Below are positions 1 to 9,520 of a stretch of DNA of 64,000 nt, piece by piece (within the stretch, counting starts at the first letter, position 1; the number at the start of each line of letters is the position of its first letter). The stretch lies in NCBI GenBank assembly GCA_019217005.1, contig JAHBNG010000057.1, forward strand, positions 1-64,000, given 5' to 3'. The DNA is from Chloroflexi bacterium TSY. Lineage in GTDB: Bacteria > Chloroflexota > Anaerolineae > Caldilineales > Caldilineaceae. The notes under the pieces were generated by a model, which saw nothing but the letters and a program-made list of their open reading frames with translations, did no database searches and was not told where the DNA came from. The translations under genes were made by a program, and so were the position numbers.

Positions 1-102
1 CTGATCTGAAAAGAAAGCTGATCCTCAACCTGTTGAATGGCAAGATGCCCCCCATGCGGACTGAGCAACCCTTGAATGAGGTCACTATCAGGCAGGGCTT
101 GG

Positions 103-1086
103 CTATAATTCGGCTCCCGGCTGCATAATCATGATTTGTGGCAGCGGCACATAGGTGGTGATGGGACGAGCCTGCAGGAGATAGAGCGTACCATCTGCAT
201 AGGCCCATTCGATGTCCATCGGTAAGTTGTAATGGGCTTCGACCTTGGTCACAAGTTCGGTTACGGCCTGGACCTGAGCATCGGTCAGCGACGCGGTGTT
301 CGGGTCGTCCAGCGTTTTTTCGACGATGCCGCCATCGACTTTGCTGACGAGGACGGTATCTTTGCTTGCCAGTTGCTGCTCGATAATCTCGTTCGTGACC
401 TTGTTGACGACAAAATTGTCCGGTGTGACCTGGCCAGACACAACCGACTCGCCCAGCCCAAAGTTGCTGTTGATGACGGCTTCATCGTAATCGTTGTTGT
501 TGGGATTCAACGAGAAGGCCACCCCGCTCACGTCGGACGCGATTTGCTTCTGCACCACGACGGCCAGGCTCACGTCGTCGGGCGCAATTCCTTGCTTGAA
601 GCGATAGGTGATGGCGCGCGCAGTCCACAGGCTGGCCCAGCACTCTTTGACGGCGTCTAGCAGCGCGTCCTTGACCTGTACGTTGAGGAAGGTTTCCTGC
701 TGTCCGGCGAAACTCGCATCGGGAAGGTCTTCGGCGGTCGCGGAAGAGCGCACGGCCACCGCGCGTTCGCCCAACGCATCATTGGCGGTCATCACGGCTT
801 CGACAATGTCTCCTGGCATATCCGTGCCCAAAAACAACTGCTTGATTTTCTCAGAGGCCGCTTCACTCGATTGTGGGTCATCAGCCGAAACTGTGTGCGC
901 GAGGTCAATGATTTGCTGCGGCAAGCCGTTGGCCTGTACAAAGGCATCGTACGCTTCCGTGGTCAGGACGAAGCCCGGTGGGACGGGAAAGCCTGCCGTG
1001 GTCATTTCGCCCAGGTTAGCCCCCTTGCCGCCTGCCAGGGGGATATTGGTTTTGTTTAGTTGTGAAAATGGAATTGTATGTGCCAT
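103..1086 (-). CDS. PEP synthase/PPDK-type ATP-grasp protein, N-terminal domain only
   Basis: This 327-residue protein matches the nucleotide-binding N-terminal domain of phosphoenolpyruvate synthase and rifampin phosphotransferase. The glycine-rich GGKGANLGEM motif is at residues 19-28, the VAVRSSATAEDLP segment is near residue 110, and DIEW...LQARPIT closes the domain near residue 310. The ATG at 1084-1086 follows a good purine-rich ribosome site (AGGGAGAGG on the minus strand). Full-length family members have about 850-900 residues, so the substrate domain and the phospho-histidine domain are missing. After the stop, another minus-strand frame stays open from about 113 to the window edge and begins with REPNYSQALP. 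The gene may therefore be frameshifted rather than naturally short. Two longer relatives lie at 34395 and 38926. The ATP-grasp assignment is firm; the substrate is unknown. Confidence 0.75.
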   Translation of the reverse strand: MAHTIPFSQLNKTNIPLAGGKGANLGEMTTAGFPVPPGFVLTTEAYDAFVQANGLPQQIIDLAHTVSADDPQSSEAASEKIKQLFLGTDMPGDIVEAVMTANDALGERAVAVRSSATAEDLPDASFAGQQETFLNVQVKDALLDAVKECWASLWTARAITYRFKQGIAPDDVSLAVVVQKQIASDVSGVAFSLNPNNNDYDEAVINSNFGLGESVVSGQVTPDNFVVNKVTNEIIEQQLASKDTVLVSKVDGGIVEKTLDDPNTASLTDAQVQAVTELVTKVEAHYNLPMDIEWAYADGTLYLLQARPITTYVPLPQIMIMQPGAEL

Positions 1087-1193
1087 GTTTGACCTCTCCC
1101 TCTTCCTCTGTTAGTTAGTATCTGAATAAAGTATCCCCTAAGGAAAATAAGTATAGCATCTGACGAAATTGTCCCGCCAGAGACAACTGTAAC

Positions 1194-1222
1194 GCGCAAG
1201 CTTGTCTTTGACAAGCTTGCGC
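1194..1222. promoter_or_regulatory. perfect palindromic operator overlapping a -35 box
   Basis: Two perfect 13-base arms, GCGCAAGCTTGTC (1194-1206) and GACAAGCTTGCGC (1210-1222), are separated by TTT. The right arm contains most of the -35 hexamer of the promoter at 1208-1236. The palindrome lies upstream of the expected transcript start, so a repressor site is more likely than an RNA hairpin. The regulator is not identifiable from the sequence; sugar operons of this kind are often controlled by LacI-family repressors, which is only an inference. Confidence 0.6.
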
Positions 1223-1236
1223 CTTCTATTTATAAT
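1208..1236 (+). promoter_or_regulatory. consensus sigma-70 promoter for the sugar-binding protein gene
   Basis: TTGACA (1208-1213), a 17-base spacer and TATAAT (1231-1236) match the housekeeping consensus exactly. It reads toward the substrate-binding protein that starts at 1313, leaving a leader of about 70 bases. Confidence 0.75.
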
Positions 1237-1312
1237 GCGCTCACTCATTGTAATTGTTTCCCCAACCGATTTACCCTCATCAGAAGCACATAATCTCCAA
1301 AGGAGGAGCACA

Positions 1313-2756
1313 ATGGCAATTAAACGGACAATCTCCCGTATGGAATCAAATAAGAACCTCAGTCGGAGAGATTTTTTGCAACTTTCGGCCCTGGCTAGTG
1401 CCGGTGGACTCTTGGCTGCCTGTGCGCCAGCCCAATCTGGAGGCGGAACTGACACCGACGCAACCGAGTCGGATGCCATGTCCCCCGATTCCGAGGGGGT
1501 AGTCTTGAACTGGGCACAGGCTTCTTTCTGGGAGGAGAGATTCACCCCCGCAATCGAGCGCTTCAAAGAGAATCACCCCCAGGTGACGGAAGTCAACTTT
1601 GTATCAATGTCAGGTATGGATCACGAAGAGGTCTATGCCCAGATCCTGTCTCTGTTCGCAGCCGGTGATAGCATTGACATGATCGGTGTGAACGATGCGG
1701 GGCTTCGGGTCTTCTGGGGCAAAGAAATGGCCCATCCGCTCGATGAGTACGTGGAGAGGGACGCGTCGGAATTAACGGAATACTTTTCTGACGTCCACCC
1801 GATTTTGACTAAGAGCGCTCTGTTTAACGGCAGTATCTGGATGCTACCCTGGCGGTGGAACGGTGCCAACATGTTCCTTAATATGAACATGTTCGAAGAG
1901 GCTGGCATCGATTATCCGGCTGACGACTGGACCAAGGATGATTTCTACGAGATTGCCAAGACCCTGTCGCAGGGTGAGGGGGCTGACAAGACGTTTGGCT
2001 ATAGCTTTGTCATCCGGACATGGGGTGGCTGGCTTTGTTGGAGCTTTGTCAACGCTGAAGAATGGGCTCCCAAGTATCTGGAAATAGAGAGGCAGCCGGG
2101 AGGCGAGTGGTTCTGGGATACGTTCTATGGGGATGATCCACAGGCTGAGGGTCGTGGCGGCGGTTTCCACTGGGGCAATCCCACAGCCAATTCCGCGGTC
2201 AACGTCGAGGCACTCGAATTCAATGTCCAGATGCACCGGGAGGGCATCACGCCCTCGGTCGACGTGGGCGATGACGCCCGCTGGCGGCTTTTGGGCCGGT
2301 GGTCTGGTTGGGGCCGGCATGGAGCCAGGCAGCTTCGACGTGGCGAACTTTCCCGCGTGGAATTCCCAGGCGCAATTGATTGGCACCGCGGGAGATATAA
2401 TGGTCTCGTTAAGCGAAAACAAGGATGAGGCCTGGGGTCTGATCAAGGAGCTGTCCACCCTCGAGAATCACGCCCAGATCGCTGAAGGCAACATCACGAC
2501 GGTGGTGCGGCGGTCATTCCACAACGCCGAGCAGTACGCCTCGACCGGCCCCGAGCACTGGAACGTATTCTACGACTGTCTGGATATACCCGGCACGTCA
2601 CCTTACCCGTCGCCACCTGAGAACCAAGAATTGACGCCCATTTTCACAAAATACACAGGTTTAGCGATGTCGCTGGAAATGACGGCCCAGGAAGCCTGTG
2701 ATGCGATGCAGACGGAGCTGGAGGAGCTCTGGGCCAGAACCAGAGCGGACGCGTAA
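1313..2756 (+). pseudogene. sugar ABC transporter substrate-binding lipoprotein, frameshifted
   Basis: This gene encodes an extracellular solute-binding protein (family 1) for a carbohydrate importer. The chosen ATG at 1313 follows AAAGGAGGAG, and the product begins with a twin-arginine motif (SRRDFLQL) and a lipobox ending in LLAAC, so it should be exported and lipid-anchored. The first frame is typical of the family as far as about 2275. The second half continues in another frame from about 2290 (FWAGGLVGAGMEPGSFDVAN onward) to the TAA at 2754-2756. One small indel near 2275-2300 accounts for the break. Joined, the product would be about 480 residues, normal for the family. It is either a recent pseudogene or a sequencing error. 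It is the first gene of the set with the permeases at 3057 and 4088. Confidence 0.8.
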
Positions 2757-2792
2757 GTCGGCCCGCAGCGTAGCACAGACGTGAACGCAGAA

Positions 2793-2828
2793 GAGAAAGG
2801 GGAGACCAGCTCTCCCCTTTCTCTTTTC
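2793..2828 (+). terminator. intrinsic terminator after the binding-protein gene
   Basis: A perfect 13-bp stem GAGAAAGGGGAGA (2793-2805) pairs with 2811-2823 around a 5-base loop CCAGC, followed by TTTTCTCTT. It starts 37 bases after the stop codon. It probably attenuates read-through, so that the binding protein is made in excess over the permeases downstream. Confidence 0.85.
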
Positions 2829-3056
2829 TCTTGTGGAAGGCCAATCATTCTCTCCCCCAGAAGGCTTGAGAACCCAAAGTCGTCGTGAATGAGTCAATTT
2901 TTGTGGATAGTGGAAGTGGATAATGACGAACCATCCACCATCAACGAGCCGCCACTCGTCGGTCTGAGGTGCAACCTCGCTAGAGTCTGAACGAACGGTA
3001 CCGCTTCGCTGAGTGGCAGTCTAGCGACGCACAAACTGAGGAAAGAGAGGTGATAT

Positions 3057-4034
3057 ATGGAAGCTGGTTCAGATGCGCGGGCGGATGGCGCTGTGGGCAG
3101 CCGTACCTATCGCCGGTCGGGACCCGTCGGCTGGCTGCGGGAGCCTACGCTGGCGGGAATGGCCCGGCGCAAGGCCCTCATGGGCTACCTGTTTCTATTT
3201 CCGACCATGGCGGGCATTCTGCTTTTCACGGCCGGACCGATTTTTGCATCGCTCGGGCTGAGCCTGTTCGAGTGGGACGCCGTCAGTCCAGCCGAGTTTG
3301 TTGGCTTGGATAACTTTAGGGAGCTCATAGACGACAAACGGGTTCCAACGGTCTTCTCCAACACGATCTGGTTCACCGTTATGGCCGTGAGTATGGAGAT
3401 GGTGTTGGCGCTGTTACTGGCCCTGGCGGTTGAGGCAAAGATGCGTAAGGGGTTGCGACTCTTTTTCCGCTCAGCCTACTTCGCGCCGCTGCTCACGTCC
3501 GGCGCATCCATCTCGATTGTGCTGGCTTACATGTTTCACACGGATTTTGGCCCCATCAACTACTACTTGGGAGAGCTGGGGATTGCACCGGTCCGTTGGT
3601 TGAACTCGCAAAGGTGGGCGCTATTCACTGTGGCGTTGGCCTACGTCTGGCGGCATCTTGGATTTACGTTCATCGTGTTCACCGGCGGTATCAGAAGCAT
3701 TCCTGTGGAAATCCTAGACGCAGCGGATGTTGACGGCGCTCGTGGATGGCGCCGTCTATGGTCGGTCATTCTGCCTATGCTCAGCCCACACATCCTGTTT
3801 GCGGCGGTGGTCAATGTGATTGCTGCGCTGCAGATCGTTGACCAACCCTTTGTGCTGACGCGCGGCGGCCCAGGCGACGCCTCCAGGAGCGTGGTCATGC
3901 TTATCTACGAAGCCGCATTCGCGGGCCTAAGAATCGGCTACGGCTCCGCCATTGTGCTCTTCCTGTTCGCCGCCATTCTCATCGTCACCGCGCTCCAGTT
4001 CGTGATCAGCAAGCGCTGGGTCTTTTATCAGTGA
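3057..4034 (+). CDS. sugar ABC transporter permease (MalF/UgpA type)
   Basis: This 325-residue inner-membrane permease is one of two subunits that form the sugar channel. It starts at ATG 3057 after GAGAGGTGATAT. After an N-terminal tail of about 40 residues there is a hydrophobic segment (GYLFLFPTMAGILLF) followed by the binding-protein-dependent transport domain. The cytoplasmic coupling loop is visible as the EILDAADVDGARGWRRLWSV region, which matches the EAA...G motif that docks on the ATPase. Its partner follows 53 bases downstream, and the binding protein lies upstream. No ATPase gene is nearby, as is common where a shared MsmK/UgpC-type ATPase serves several importers. The sugar is not known. 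Confidence 0.92.
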   Translation: MEAGSDARADGAVGSRTYRRSGPVGWLREPTLAGMARRKALMGYLFLFPTMAGILLFTAGPIFASLGLSLFEWDAVSPAEFVGLDNFRELIDDKRVPTVFSNTIWFTVMAVSMEMVLALLLALAVEAKMRKGLRLFFRSAYFAPLLTSGASISIVLAYMFHTDFGPINYYLGELGIAPVRWLNSQRWALFTVALAYVWRHLGFTFIVFTGGIRSIPVEILDAADVDGARGWRRLWSVILPMLSPHILFAAVVNVIAALQIVDQPFVLTRGGPGDASRSVVMLIYEAAFAGLRIGYGSAIVLFLFAAILIVTALQFVISKRWVFYQ

Positions 4035-4087
4035 GCCGAGCCGGGGCATGAGCCTTACGCACTTGACCCGATTGGAGGAATTGGCTA

Positions 4088-5014
4088 ATGAATACCAACG
4101 CTTATGCTGGACACCCACAGTACGGGCTGGCTGCGCGGTGGGCGGATTCGATTCGATATCGGCTGGGGGATTGGCTCAGGATCGGTCTACTTCTGATCTT
4201 CAGCATCATTATCCTGGCGCCGCTGGTGTGGATGTTCTCGACGTCGCTGCGACTGCCCATCGAGTCATTCAACTTACCGCCGAAGTGGATTCCCACCGAT
4301 TTCCACTTGGATAACTACCGCTACATCTTTGTACCCATCGGAGCCAACTGGTCGTCCTTTGGTGAACTCCAAGGCGGCGATTTCACAAGGTTCATCCTGA
4401 ACAGCACCACAGCAACGACAGCGATTGTGATTGGGCAGTTGGTGACCGCAACGCTGGCAGGTTACGCATTCGCGCACCTGGAGTTTCCGGGTAGGCAGGC
4501 GCTTTTTTGGCTTGTGATGGCGACGATGATGATCCCGCTCCAGGCAACGATCATCCCCGTCTTCGTATTGATGAGCAGGCTGGACCTCACCAACTCCCTG
4601 GCAGGGCTGATCATACCAGCCTGGGTGACAGCCTTTGGCACCTTCCTGCTGCGGCAGTACTTTCTCAGAATTCCCAAGGATTTCGAAGAGGCCGCCGTCG
4701 TCGACGGGGCCAATCCGTGGCAGGTCTTCTCAAGGGTATTCTTGCCCCTGGCAGTCCCAGGGCAAGCCATTCTCGCCGTGTTGGCCTTCAACACCCACTG
4801 GAACGAGTTCTTCCGGCCTATGGTTTTCCTGAGCAGAAGGGAATTATTCACGCTGCCCCTTGGCCTTGCCACACTGCAGAAGGAGTTTCAGACGACCAGC
4901 ATCTCCGTGGCTTTGGCTGGTGTGACGATCTCTATGGTCCTGGTGTTGATTTTGTACATGCTGGCCCAGCGATATCTCATCGAGGGGATCACGATGGGCG
5001 GTCTGAAGGGCTAG
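4088..5014 (+). CDS. sugar ABC transporter permease (MalG/UgpE type)
   Basis: This is the second permease of the importer, 308 residues, starting at ATG 4088 with GGAGGAA eight bases upstream. It has an N-terminal membrane helix (LLIFSIIILAPLVWMF), the periplasmic segment typical of MalG proteins, and the coupling loop FEEAAVVDGANPWQVFSRVFLPL near residue 200. It ends with the family's usual QRYLIEGITMGGLKG tail. It should pair with the product of the gene at 3057. About 380 non-coding bases containing a palindromic repeat separate it from the dehydrogenase gene at 5397. Confidence 0.93.
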   Translation: MNTNAYAGHPQYGLAARWADSIRYRLGDWLRIGLLLIFSIIILAPLVWMFSTSLRLPIESFNLPPKWIPTDFHLDNYRYIFVPIGANWSSFGELQGGDFTRFILNSTTATTAIVIGQLVTATLAGYAFAHLEFPGRQALFWLVMATMMIPLQATIIPVFVLMSRLDLTNSLAGLIIPAWVTAFGTFLLRQYFLRIPKDFEEAAVVDGANPWQVFSRVFLPLAVPGQAILAVLAFNTHWNEFFRPMVFLSRRELFTLPLGLATLQKEFQTTSISVALAGVTISMVLVLILYMLAQRYLIEGITMGGLKG

Positions 5015-5123
5015 TGGCCTGGGGGACTTTGCATGCCACGTGAACCATGATACGTCATTTACATAGGCGTTAATCACGAAATAGGTTTCAATACCGAAGA
5101 ATGAAAATCAAGCCTCAGGTTCG

Positions 5124-5267
5124 TAGGAAGCGATTATAAAGGTAAACGAAATAAATCGGTAAACCGCGGAGGTCGCATTCTCTAATGCGACGCCACCGGC
5201 AGCGTAGGAGAACGCTGCCTCCGCGAGAATACCGAAATAATTTGTAAATGTTCATTATCGCTTCCTA
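5124..5267. repeat. MITE-like palindromic repeat with a three-way-junction core
   Basis: Terminal inverted repeats TAGGAAGCGAT (5124-5134) and ATCGCTTCCTA (5257-5267) bound about 144 bases with no gene. The core folds into a cruciform-like figure. An outer stem CGCGGAGG (5165-5172) pairs with CCTCCGCG (5218-5225) and encloses two hairpins: TCGCATT/AATGCGA (5173-5190) and GGCAGCGT/ACGCTGCC (5198-5219). Parts of the core resemble sequences around the recombinase element near 61 and 63.2 kb. Confidence 0.7.
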
Positions 5268-5396
5268 ATCGCTCAAGCGATTACTACTAGCCGCTATTTT
5301 TAAGGGAGTTTCGATGAATAAGAATACAGGGAAAGGCATGAAAATGTTCATCTTGTCATCTTGTCATCCCTTCACTATTTACAAGGGAGCCAAACC

Positions 5397-6218
5397 ATGA
5401 ACATCAACCCCCACAACATCACCCGTTTTGAAGACAAAATCGCCCTTATCACAGGCGGCGCGTCCGGCATTGGGCGAGCGGCGGCAAATCGGCTGGCAGG
5501 CGAAGGCGCGACTGTCATTATTGCGGATAATAATGCGACGATGGCGAATGAGGTAGTCGCCCAAATTACGGCAGCAGGCGGCAAGGCGGTCTTTATGGAA
5601 GTCGATTTGGCCGATGATGACGCCGTCAGCGCCGTAGGGCAAGCCGTTACGGAACAATATGGCGTGTTGCATATGCTGGTGAACAATGGGGCTGTGCGTC
5701 TCGTAGGACGAATCAAAACGGGCGACTGGCTGCCTAACTGGGACGTAGAAACGCGGATCGGTTTGAGGGGCTGGGTATTAATGACCCAAGTATTGCTGCC
5801 CTCGCTGAAAAAGGCAGGCGGGGCCATTGTCAATATCTCGTCCGAAGGCGGATTCTACGGGCGGCCAGGGCAGTGGGTTTACGATGCCATGAAGGCCGGG
5901 GTGGTTTCCGTCACGAAGACGATGGCGGCTGAGTTTGTCGATTACGGGATTCGGGTCAATGCGATTGCACCAGGCTGGGTGGTCACGGAGATGCACTTTG
6001 GCGTACACGAAAACCCTGCCGCGCGTAAGAAGGAGTTGGAGGAAACGTCCATCACCTCGTGCCTTATGAAGCGTCGCTGCGGCCCCGAAGAGATCGCGCA
6101 CGTTATCGCCTTTCTGCTAAGCGAAGATGCCTCTTATATGACAGGCAACACGCTACATGTTGATGGGGGTCGCGTGGGCATGTCCACAGATATTATTCGC
6201 CTACCTGAGCACGATTGA
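5397..6218 (+). CDS. short-chain dehydrogenase/reductase (SDR)
   Basis: This 273-residue NAD(P)-dependent oxidoreductase of the classical SDR family is cytoplasmic. ATG 5397 is chosen because AAGGGAG lies just upstream. The dinucleotide motif TGGASGIG is at residues 19-26, NNG (usually NNAG) follows the fourth strand, and the catalytic Ser, Tyr and Lys are visible in VNISSEGG and VYDAMKAG. The C-terminal DGG...G segment is normal. It lies 26 bases before a PhyH gene, so the two are probably co-transcribed, and both follow a sugar importer. Oxidation of a hydroxyl on an imported sugar or polyol is plausible but not shown. Confidence 0.9.
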   Translation: MNINPHNITRFEDKIALITGGASGIGRAAANRLAGEGATVIIADNNATMANEVVAQITAAGGKAVFMEVDLADDDAVSAVGQAVTEQYGVLHMLVNNGAVRLVGRIKTGDWLPNWDVETRIGLRGWVLMTQVLLPSLKKAGGAIVNISSEGGFYGRPGQWVYDAMKAGVVSVTKTMAAEFVDYGIRVNAIAPGWVVTEMHFGVHENPAARKKELEETSITSCLMKRRCGPEEIAHVIAFLLSEDASYMTGNTLHVDGGRVGMSTDIIRLPEHD

Positions 6219-6244
6219 TTGAGAGATGTTGAGGGAACAATATC

Positions 6245-7090
6245 GTGAAAAACGCCAAAGAAAAACAGACGCAGCTCATTGACGATGGATTCTGCGTCTT
6301 TGAGCAGGTTCTGGATGAGGGCATGCTCACTCGGGTGAGCGCAGCCAGCGACCGTTTGTTGGAGGCCCAATCGGCTGAGCATTTCGAGCAACAGAAATCA
6401 ACGGGCAGTTTGATCAGCGTGTGGGATGATCCCTTCTTCGCTGAGTTGGTGGCCTATCCGCCGACGCTGGAGACCCTGACGGCACTCGGGTATCCGCGGC
6501 CCCGCTGGTCGACGGGGCGCGTCATCAGCAAGCCGCCGGGGTCGCCGCCGCTCTTCTGGCATCAGGACTGGACTTTCTGGGACGACCCGGTGAGCTACAC
6601 CGACGTACCGCAGAATCTTTTCTTGATGTACTACCTGGTCGATACCAACCCGCACAACGGCTGCCTGCGCGTTATCAAAGGCTCGCATCGCAAACGCCAC
6701 CCGCTGCACGACGCGCTGCCTGAAGCCCATGCCGACACCCTCAGCCGGGCCACCAATCCGGACCACCCTGCCTACCAGCCAGTAGCGGAGGATATGGCCG
6801 TTCCGGTCACGGCTGGCGATCTGGTGATCGGCGATTCGCGGCTGTTGCACGGCGCGTACGGCAATCAGTCGGACCAATGGCGCACCTTGATTATTTTGTG
6901 GTATCATCCAGACTACGACGCGTCACCGGAAAGGATTCGGGCGTACCTGCCCCAGCGGGTCGAGGACGAAATGCGCGCTGCAGCGTGGCCTGCGCCGGCG
7001 CAGAAGCTCGTACAATCGCTGCTGCCGACCTATGATGGGGATGTGGAACCGCTAGCGTGGAATCGGACCCTAGGAGAGGGGTTGACGTAG
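6245..7090 (+). CDS. phytanoyl-CoA dioxygenase family (PhyH) oxygenase
   Basis: This 281-residue member of the Fe(II)/2-oxoglutarate oxygenase superfamily starts with GTG at 6245, after GAGGGAACAATATC. The metal triad is visible: His106 and Asp108 in LFWHQDWTFW and His202 in RLLHGAYGN, with the 2-oxoglutarate arginine at Arg213. The central region with GCLRVIKGSHR is typical. The family hydroxylates small molecules of many kinds, and the substrate cannot be read from the sequence. It follows the SDR gene closely and is the first of five PhyH genes or fragments in the window. Confidence 0.88.
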   Translation: MKNAKEKQTQLIDDGFCVFEQVLDEGMLTRVSAASDRLLEAQSAEHFEQQKSTGSLISVWDDPFFAELVAYPPTLETLTALGYPRPRWSTGRVISKPPGSPPLFWHQDWTFWDDPVSYTDVPQNLFLMYYLVDTNPHNGCLRVIKGSHRKRHPLHDALPEAHADTLSRATNPDHPAYQPVAEDMAVPVTAGDLVIGDSRLLHGAYGNQSDQWRTLIILWYHPDYDASPERIRAYLPQRVEDEMRAAAWPAPAQKLVQSLLPTYDGDVEPLAWNRTLGEGLT

Positions 7091-7169
7091 AGTGTAGTGA
7101 AGACGGTTAAAACATTGTTAGCCGGCTTTAGCTAAGAGACGCTAATAGGCAGAATGAGAGGCGCGAGTG

Positions 7170-7739
7170 ATGGAGTCGCTTGTTTCTGAGTCGATCCGAT
7201 GGCAAGAAACCGCTGACAAACTTTTAGAACAATCTGGGTTGTTATCATTCCTGCGGGCGCGCGGAGAAGTATATTTCACTGGAAGCTACCGCTACGGCTT
7301 GATTATGAGCGCGGACATCGATCTCTACCTGCTACATCCTCAAGCCGGCAAAGCGCAGGCCTTGGCAATTCTGATGGCCCTCATCGAACAGGGCTATTGG
7401 AACGTCCATCTCTTCGGTGACTGGGTTAAATTTCGTGCCTCGGATATGCCGATCGGGTACTATGTTGGTCTTAAACGAGATTTCGCTGGTGCCCGATGGA
7501 AAGTGGATATATGGAACTTCCCACAGGTCGCTGCCTCCTCGCTCGAATACGATGCCTGGATTGAGCAGTCGCTCACGCCGGAAACCCGCGAGAGCATTCT
7601 AGCCATCAAGAAGGCAAATGTCCTGTACAAATGGGATATGCCTGGTCCAACCATCTACAATGCCGTGCTGACCGGCCAGGTTAAGACTGTCCAGGAATTC
7701 AAGCATCAGTTTGTTGAGTTCAGCACTCCAGCATTATAG
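7170..7739 (+). CDS. nucleotidyltransferase-like protein
   Basis: The 189-residue product has a GS...D.D pattern (FTGSYRYGLIMSADIDLYLL, near residues 37-56) like the core of the polymerase-beta-type nucleotidyltransferase fold. Another acidic residue occurs in WKVDIW. The ATG at 7170 is preceded by GAGAGG; a GTG sits directly in front of it. I do not recognise a named family. Such proteins transfer nucleotides to small molecules or RNA, or act as stand-alone domains in toxin-antitoxin pairs, but no partner gene is visible. It lies about 80 bases after the PhyH gene on the same strand and is convergent with the dehydratase gene that follows. Confidence 0.5.
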   Translation: MESLVSESIRWQETADKLLEQSGLLSFLRARGEVYFTGSYRYGLIMSADIDLYLLHPQAGKAQALAILMALIEQGYWNVHLFGDWVKFRASDMPIGYYVGLKRDFAGARWKVDIWNFPQVAASSLEYDAWIEQSLTPETRESILAIKKANVLYKWDMPGPTIYNAVLTGQVKTVQEFKHQFVEFSTPAL

Positions 7740-7765
7740 CACTTCAGCCTGACAAGCTGACAAGC

Positions 7766-8958
7766 TCATTGACTTCGTCGTACCTGACAGTCTGCACGCC
7801 GCAACAGATCCGGTTGTAGTTTCAACCCTAAACCTGGCCCATCTGGCACGCGGATCATGCCATTTTCAACGGGCGGTAAATCAGTAACCAGATTACCATA
7901 CCAACCGTAGTAAAAGGCGCGTACCATTTCTTGAATAAAACAGTTGGGCGCGTTTAAGGCCAGGTGTGTGGATGTCGCCAAAATCACCGGCCCTGTACAA
8001 TCGTGGAACGCAACGGGGACATGCCAACTTTCGGCCATCGTCGCCACTTTGCGGGCTTCGGAGATGCCGCCACACCAGGAGAGATCGAGAATAATCAGAC
8101 TCAGGGCTTCCATTTCCAGTAGATAACGGTAATCTGCCCGTCCGCCGCGGGTTTCGCCCACGCCGATGGGGGCTTTGGTCGCGCGGGCGACTTCTTCGAG
8201 ACTATGGAGATGATCCATAAAGACAGGATCTTCCACCCAGAGCGGATCATATTGCTCTAAAGCCCCTGCAATCTTGATCGCCATCGGGCGGTTCCAAAGC
8301 GAATGCAGTTCAGCCATGACGTCCATCTTATCACCAACGGCTTGGCGAATTTTGGCAAAGGGGTCCAAGGCTTTATCCAAATCCGCGGGGAAATGTATTG
8401 CCCTTGTGAGGCTTCGGCAGCATAGTCAAAGGGCCAGATTTTCATACCGGTAATGCCCATTTCCAAGAGGCTGTGTGCTAGCTCATCGGCCCGATGCAAA
8501 AAAGCGTCCAAATCCTCATAGATACCGGCATCTTTATCAAAGCCAAAGTTCGCGGTCCCCTGTATCGGCTCGTATTGGATATAGCGATAGCCAGCACAGG
8601 TGTTGTAAACCCGAATCTCATCACGCACAGCACCGCCCAATAATTGATGGACGGGTTGATTGGTCGCTTGTCCCCACAGATCCCACAAAGCAATGTCGAT
8701 GGCCGAGCGTCCCCGCATCTCCGCGCTGCTGCCCACAAACCCAACATACCCGACCAAATGGGCCTGATGTCGATCAATCAAAAGCGGATCTTGCCCCAAC
8801 AGATAGGGGGCAATGGTATCGTGAATATGGGTCTCGGCGGCACCAGGGCCATAGAAGGTTTCGCCCAGGCCAATCAGCCCTTCATCGGTGTGAACATGTA
8901 CCCAAAGTAGGTTGGGGAATTCTTCAACGCGGATCGTTTCAATCGCGGTAATTTTCAT
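7766..8958 (-). pseudogene. enolase-superfamily dehydratase (mandelate racemase-like), frameshifted
   Basis: The gene starts at ATG 8958 (AAGGATAATC upstream) with MKITAIETIRVEEFP. It has the N-terminal capping domain and then the barrel. The reading frame changes near 8382-8395, after SQGQYIS, and continues with PADLDKALDPF to the stop at 7766. The second part carries the metal ligands (AELHSLWN, WVEDP and VGETRGG) and the catalytic-type histidine in VAFHDCTG. Joined, it would be about 395 residues, normal for sugar-acid dehydratases or racemases of this group. One indel explains the break. The sequence differs from the dehydratase at 19232-20633, so it is a separate enzyme. Confidence 0.78.
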
Positions 8959-9003
8959 GATTATCCTTACCTGAATTTGCAAGTGAATAGATGTTTGAAG
9001 CCA

Positions 9004-9459
9004 CTATAGTTCCTGTTTCTTTCCTGTTTCAAAGCGATACGCGCTCTCAAACCCAACAGATTGAATTCTGTTTCCCACAATAATAACCCCTGACCTCTCG
9101 GAAATCGCCAGTACATTATAGTGGGTAGTGTTGATATATTTCTGTATCAAAGTATCATCGCTGGGTTGGTAATGAACCCATATTGACGAGCCAAGAGCCA
9201 AATCTAAACAGTCGCGTCGTTCGAGACCAATATTGTTGGAATCTATGTGTTCAACGGTCCTAATATTTTTGCCAAGAACAACAGCACCTGCACTTCCTCC
9301 ATATATGGGCATCCCTTCAGTCACATACCGTCGAAGAATCTGGTCGAAACCACTATCAATTAGCTCACCTAATAGCGAAAATGTATTTCCGCCACCAATA
9401 TAGACAGAGTTAAATGTATCAAGTTCACTGGCTTCGTGCTCACTCAAATCAGTCCACAT
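9004..9459 (-). pseudogene. peptidase E (S51 family), 5' truncated
   Basis: The 151 residues match the C-terminal two thirds of dipeptidase E (family S51), which cleaves Asp-Xaa dipeptides in the cytoplasm. The nucleophile motif GGSAGAVVLG is clear, as is SVYIGGGNTFSLL before it. Whole enzymes have about 210-230 residues. The frame stays open upstream for about 22 codons to a TGA near 9530 without offering the family's N-terminus, so the 5' end is lost. The neighbouring 9521-9664 segment is unrelated. Confidence 0.65.
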
Positions 9460-9520
9460 CTCAATATTTGAAATACCGACAGGTGCTAATGTGGAATAAA
9501 CCCAATCATAACAATCCTCA

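Noticed and set aside
1..102. Open minus-strand frame at the left edge beginning REPNYSQALP
   Set aside because: Too short and unmatched to call as a separate gene; mentioned only as a possible frameshifted continuation of the ATP-grasp gene.
4507..5043. Long open frame overlapping the second permease in another frame
   Set aside because: The permease frame has strong family motifs and a ribosome site; the overlapping frame has biased, low-complexity composition and no start signal.
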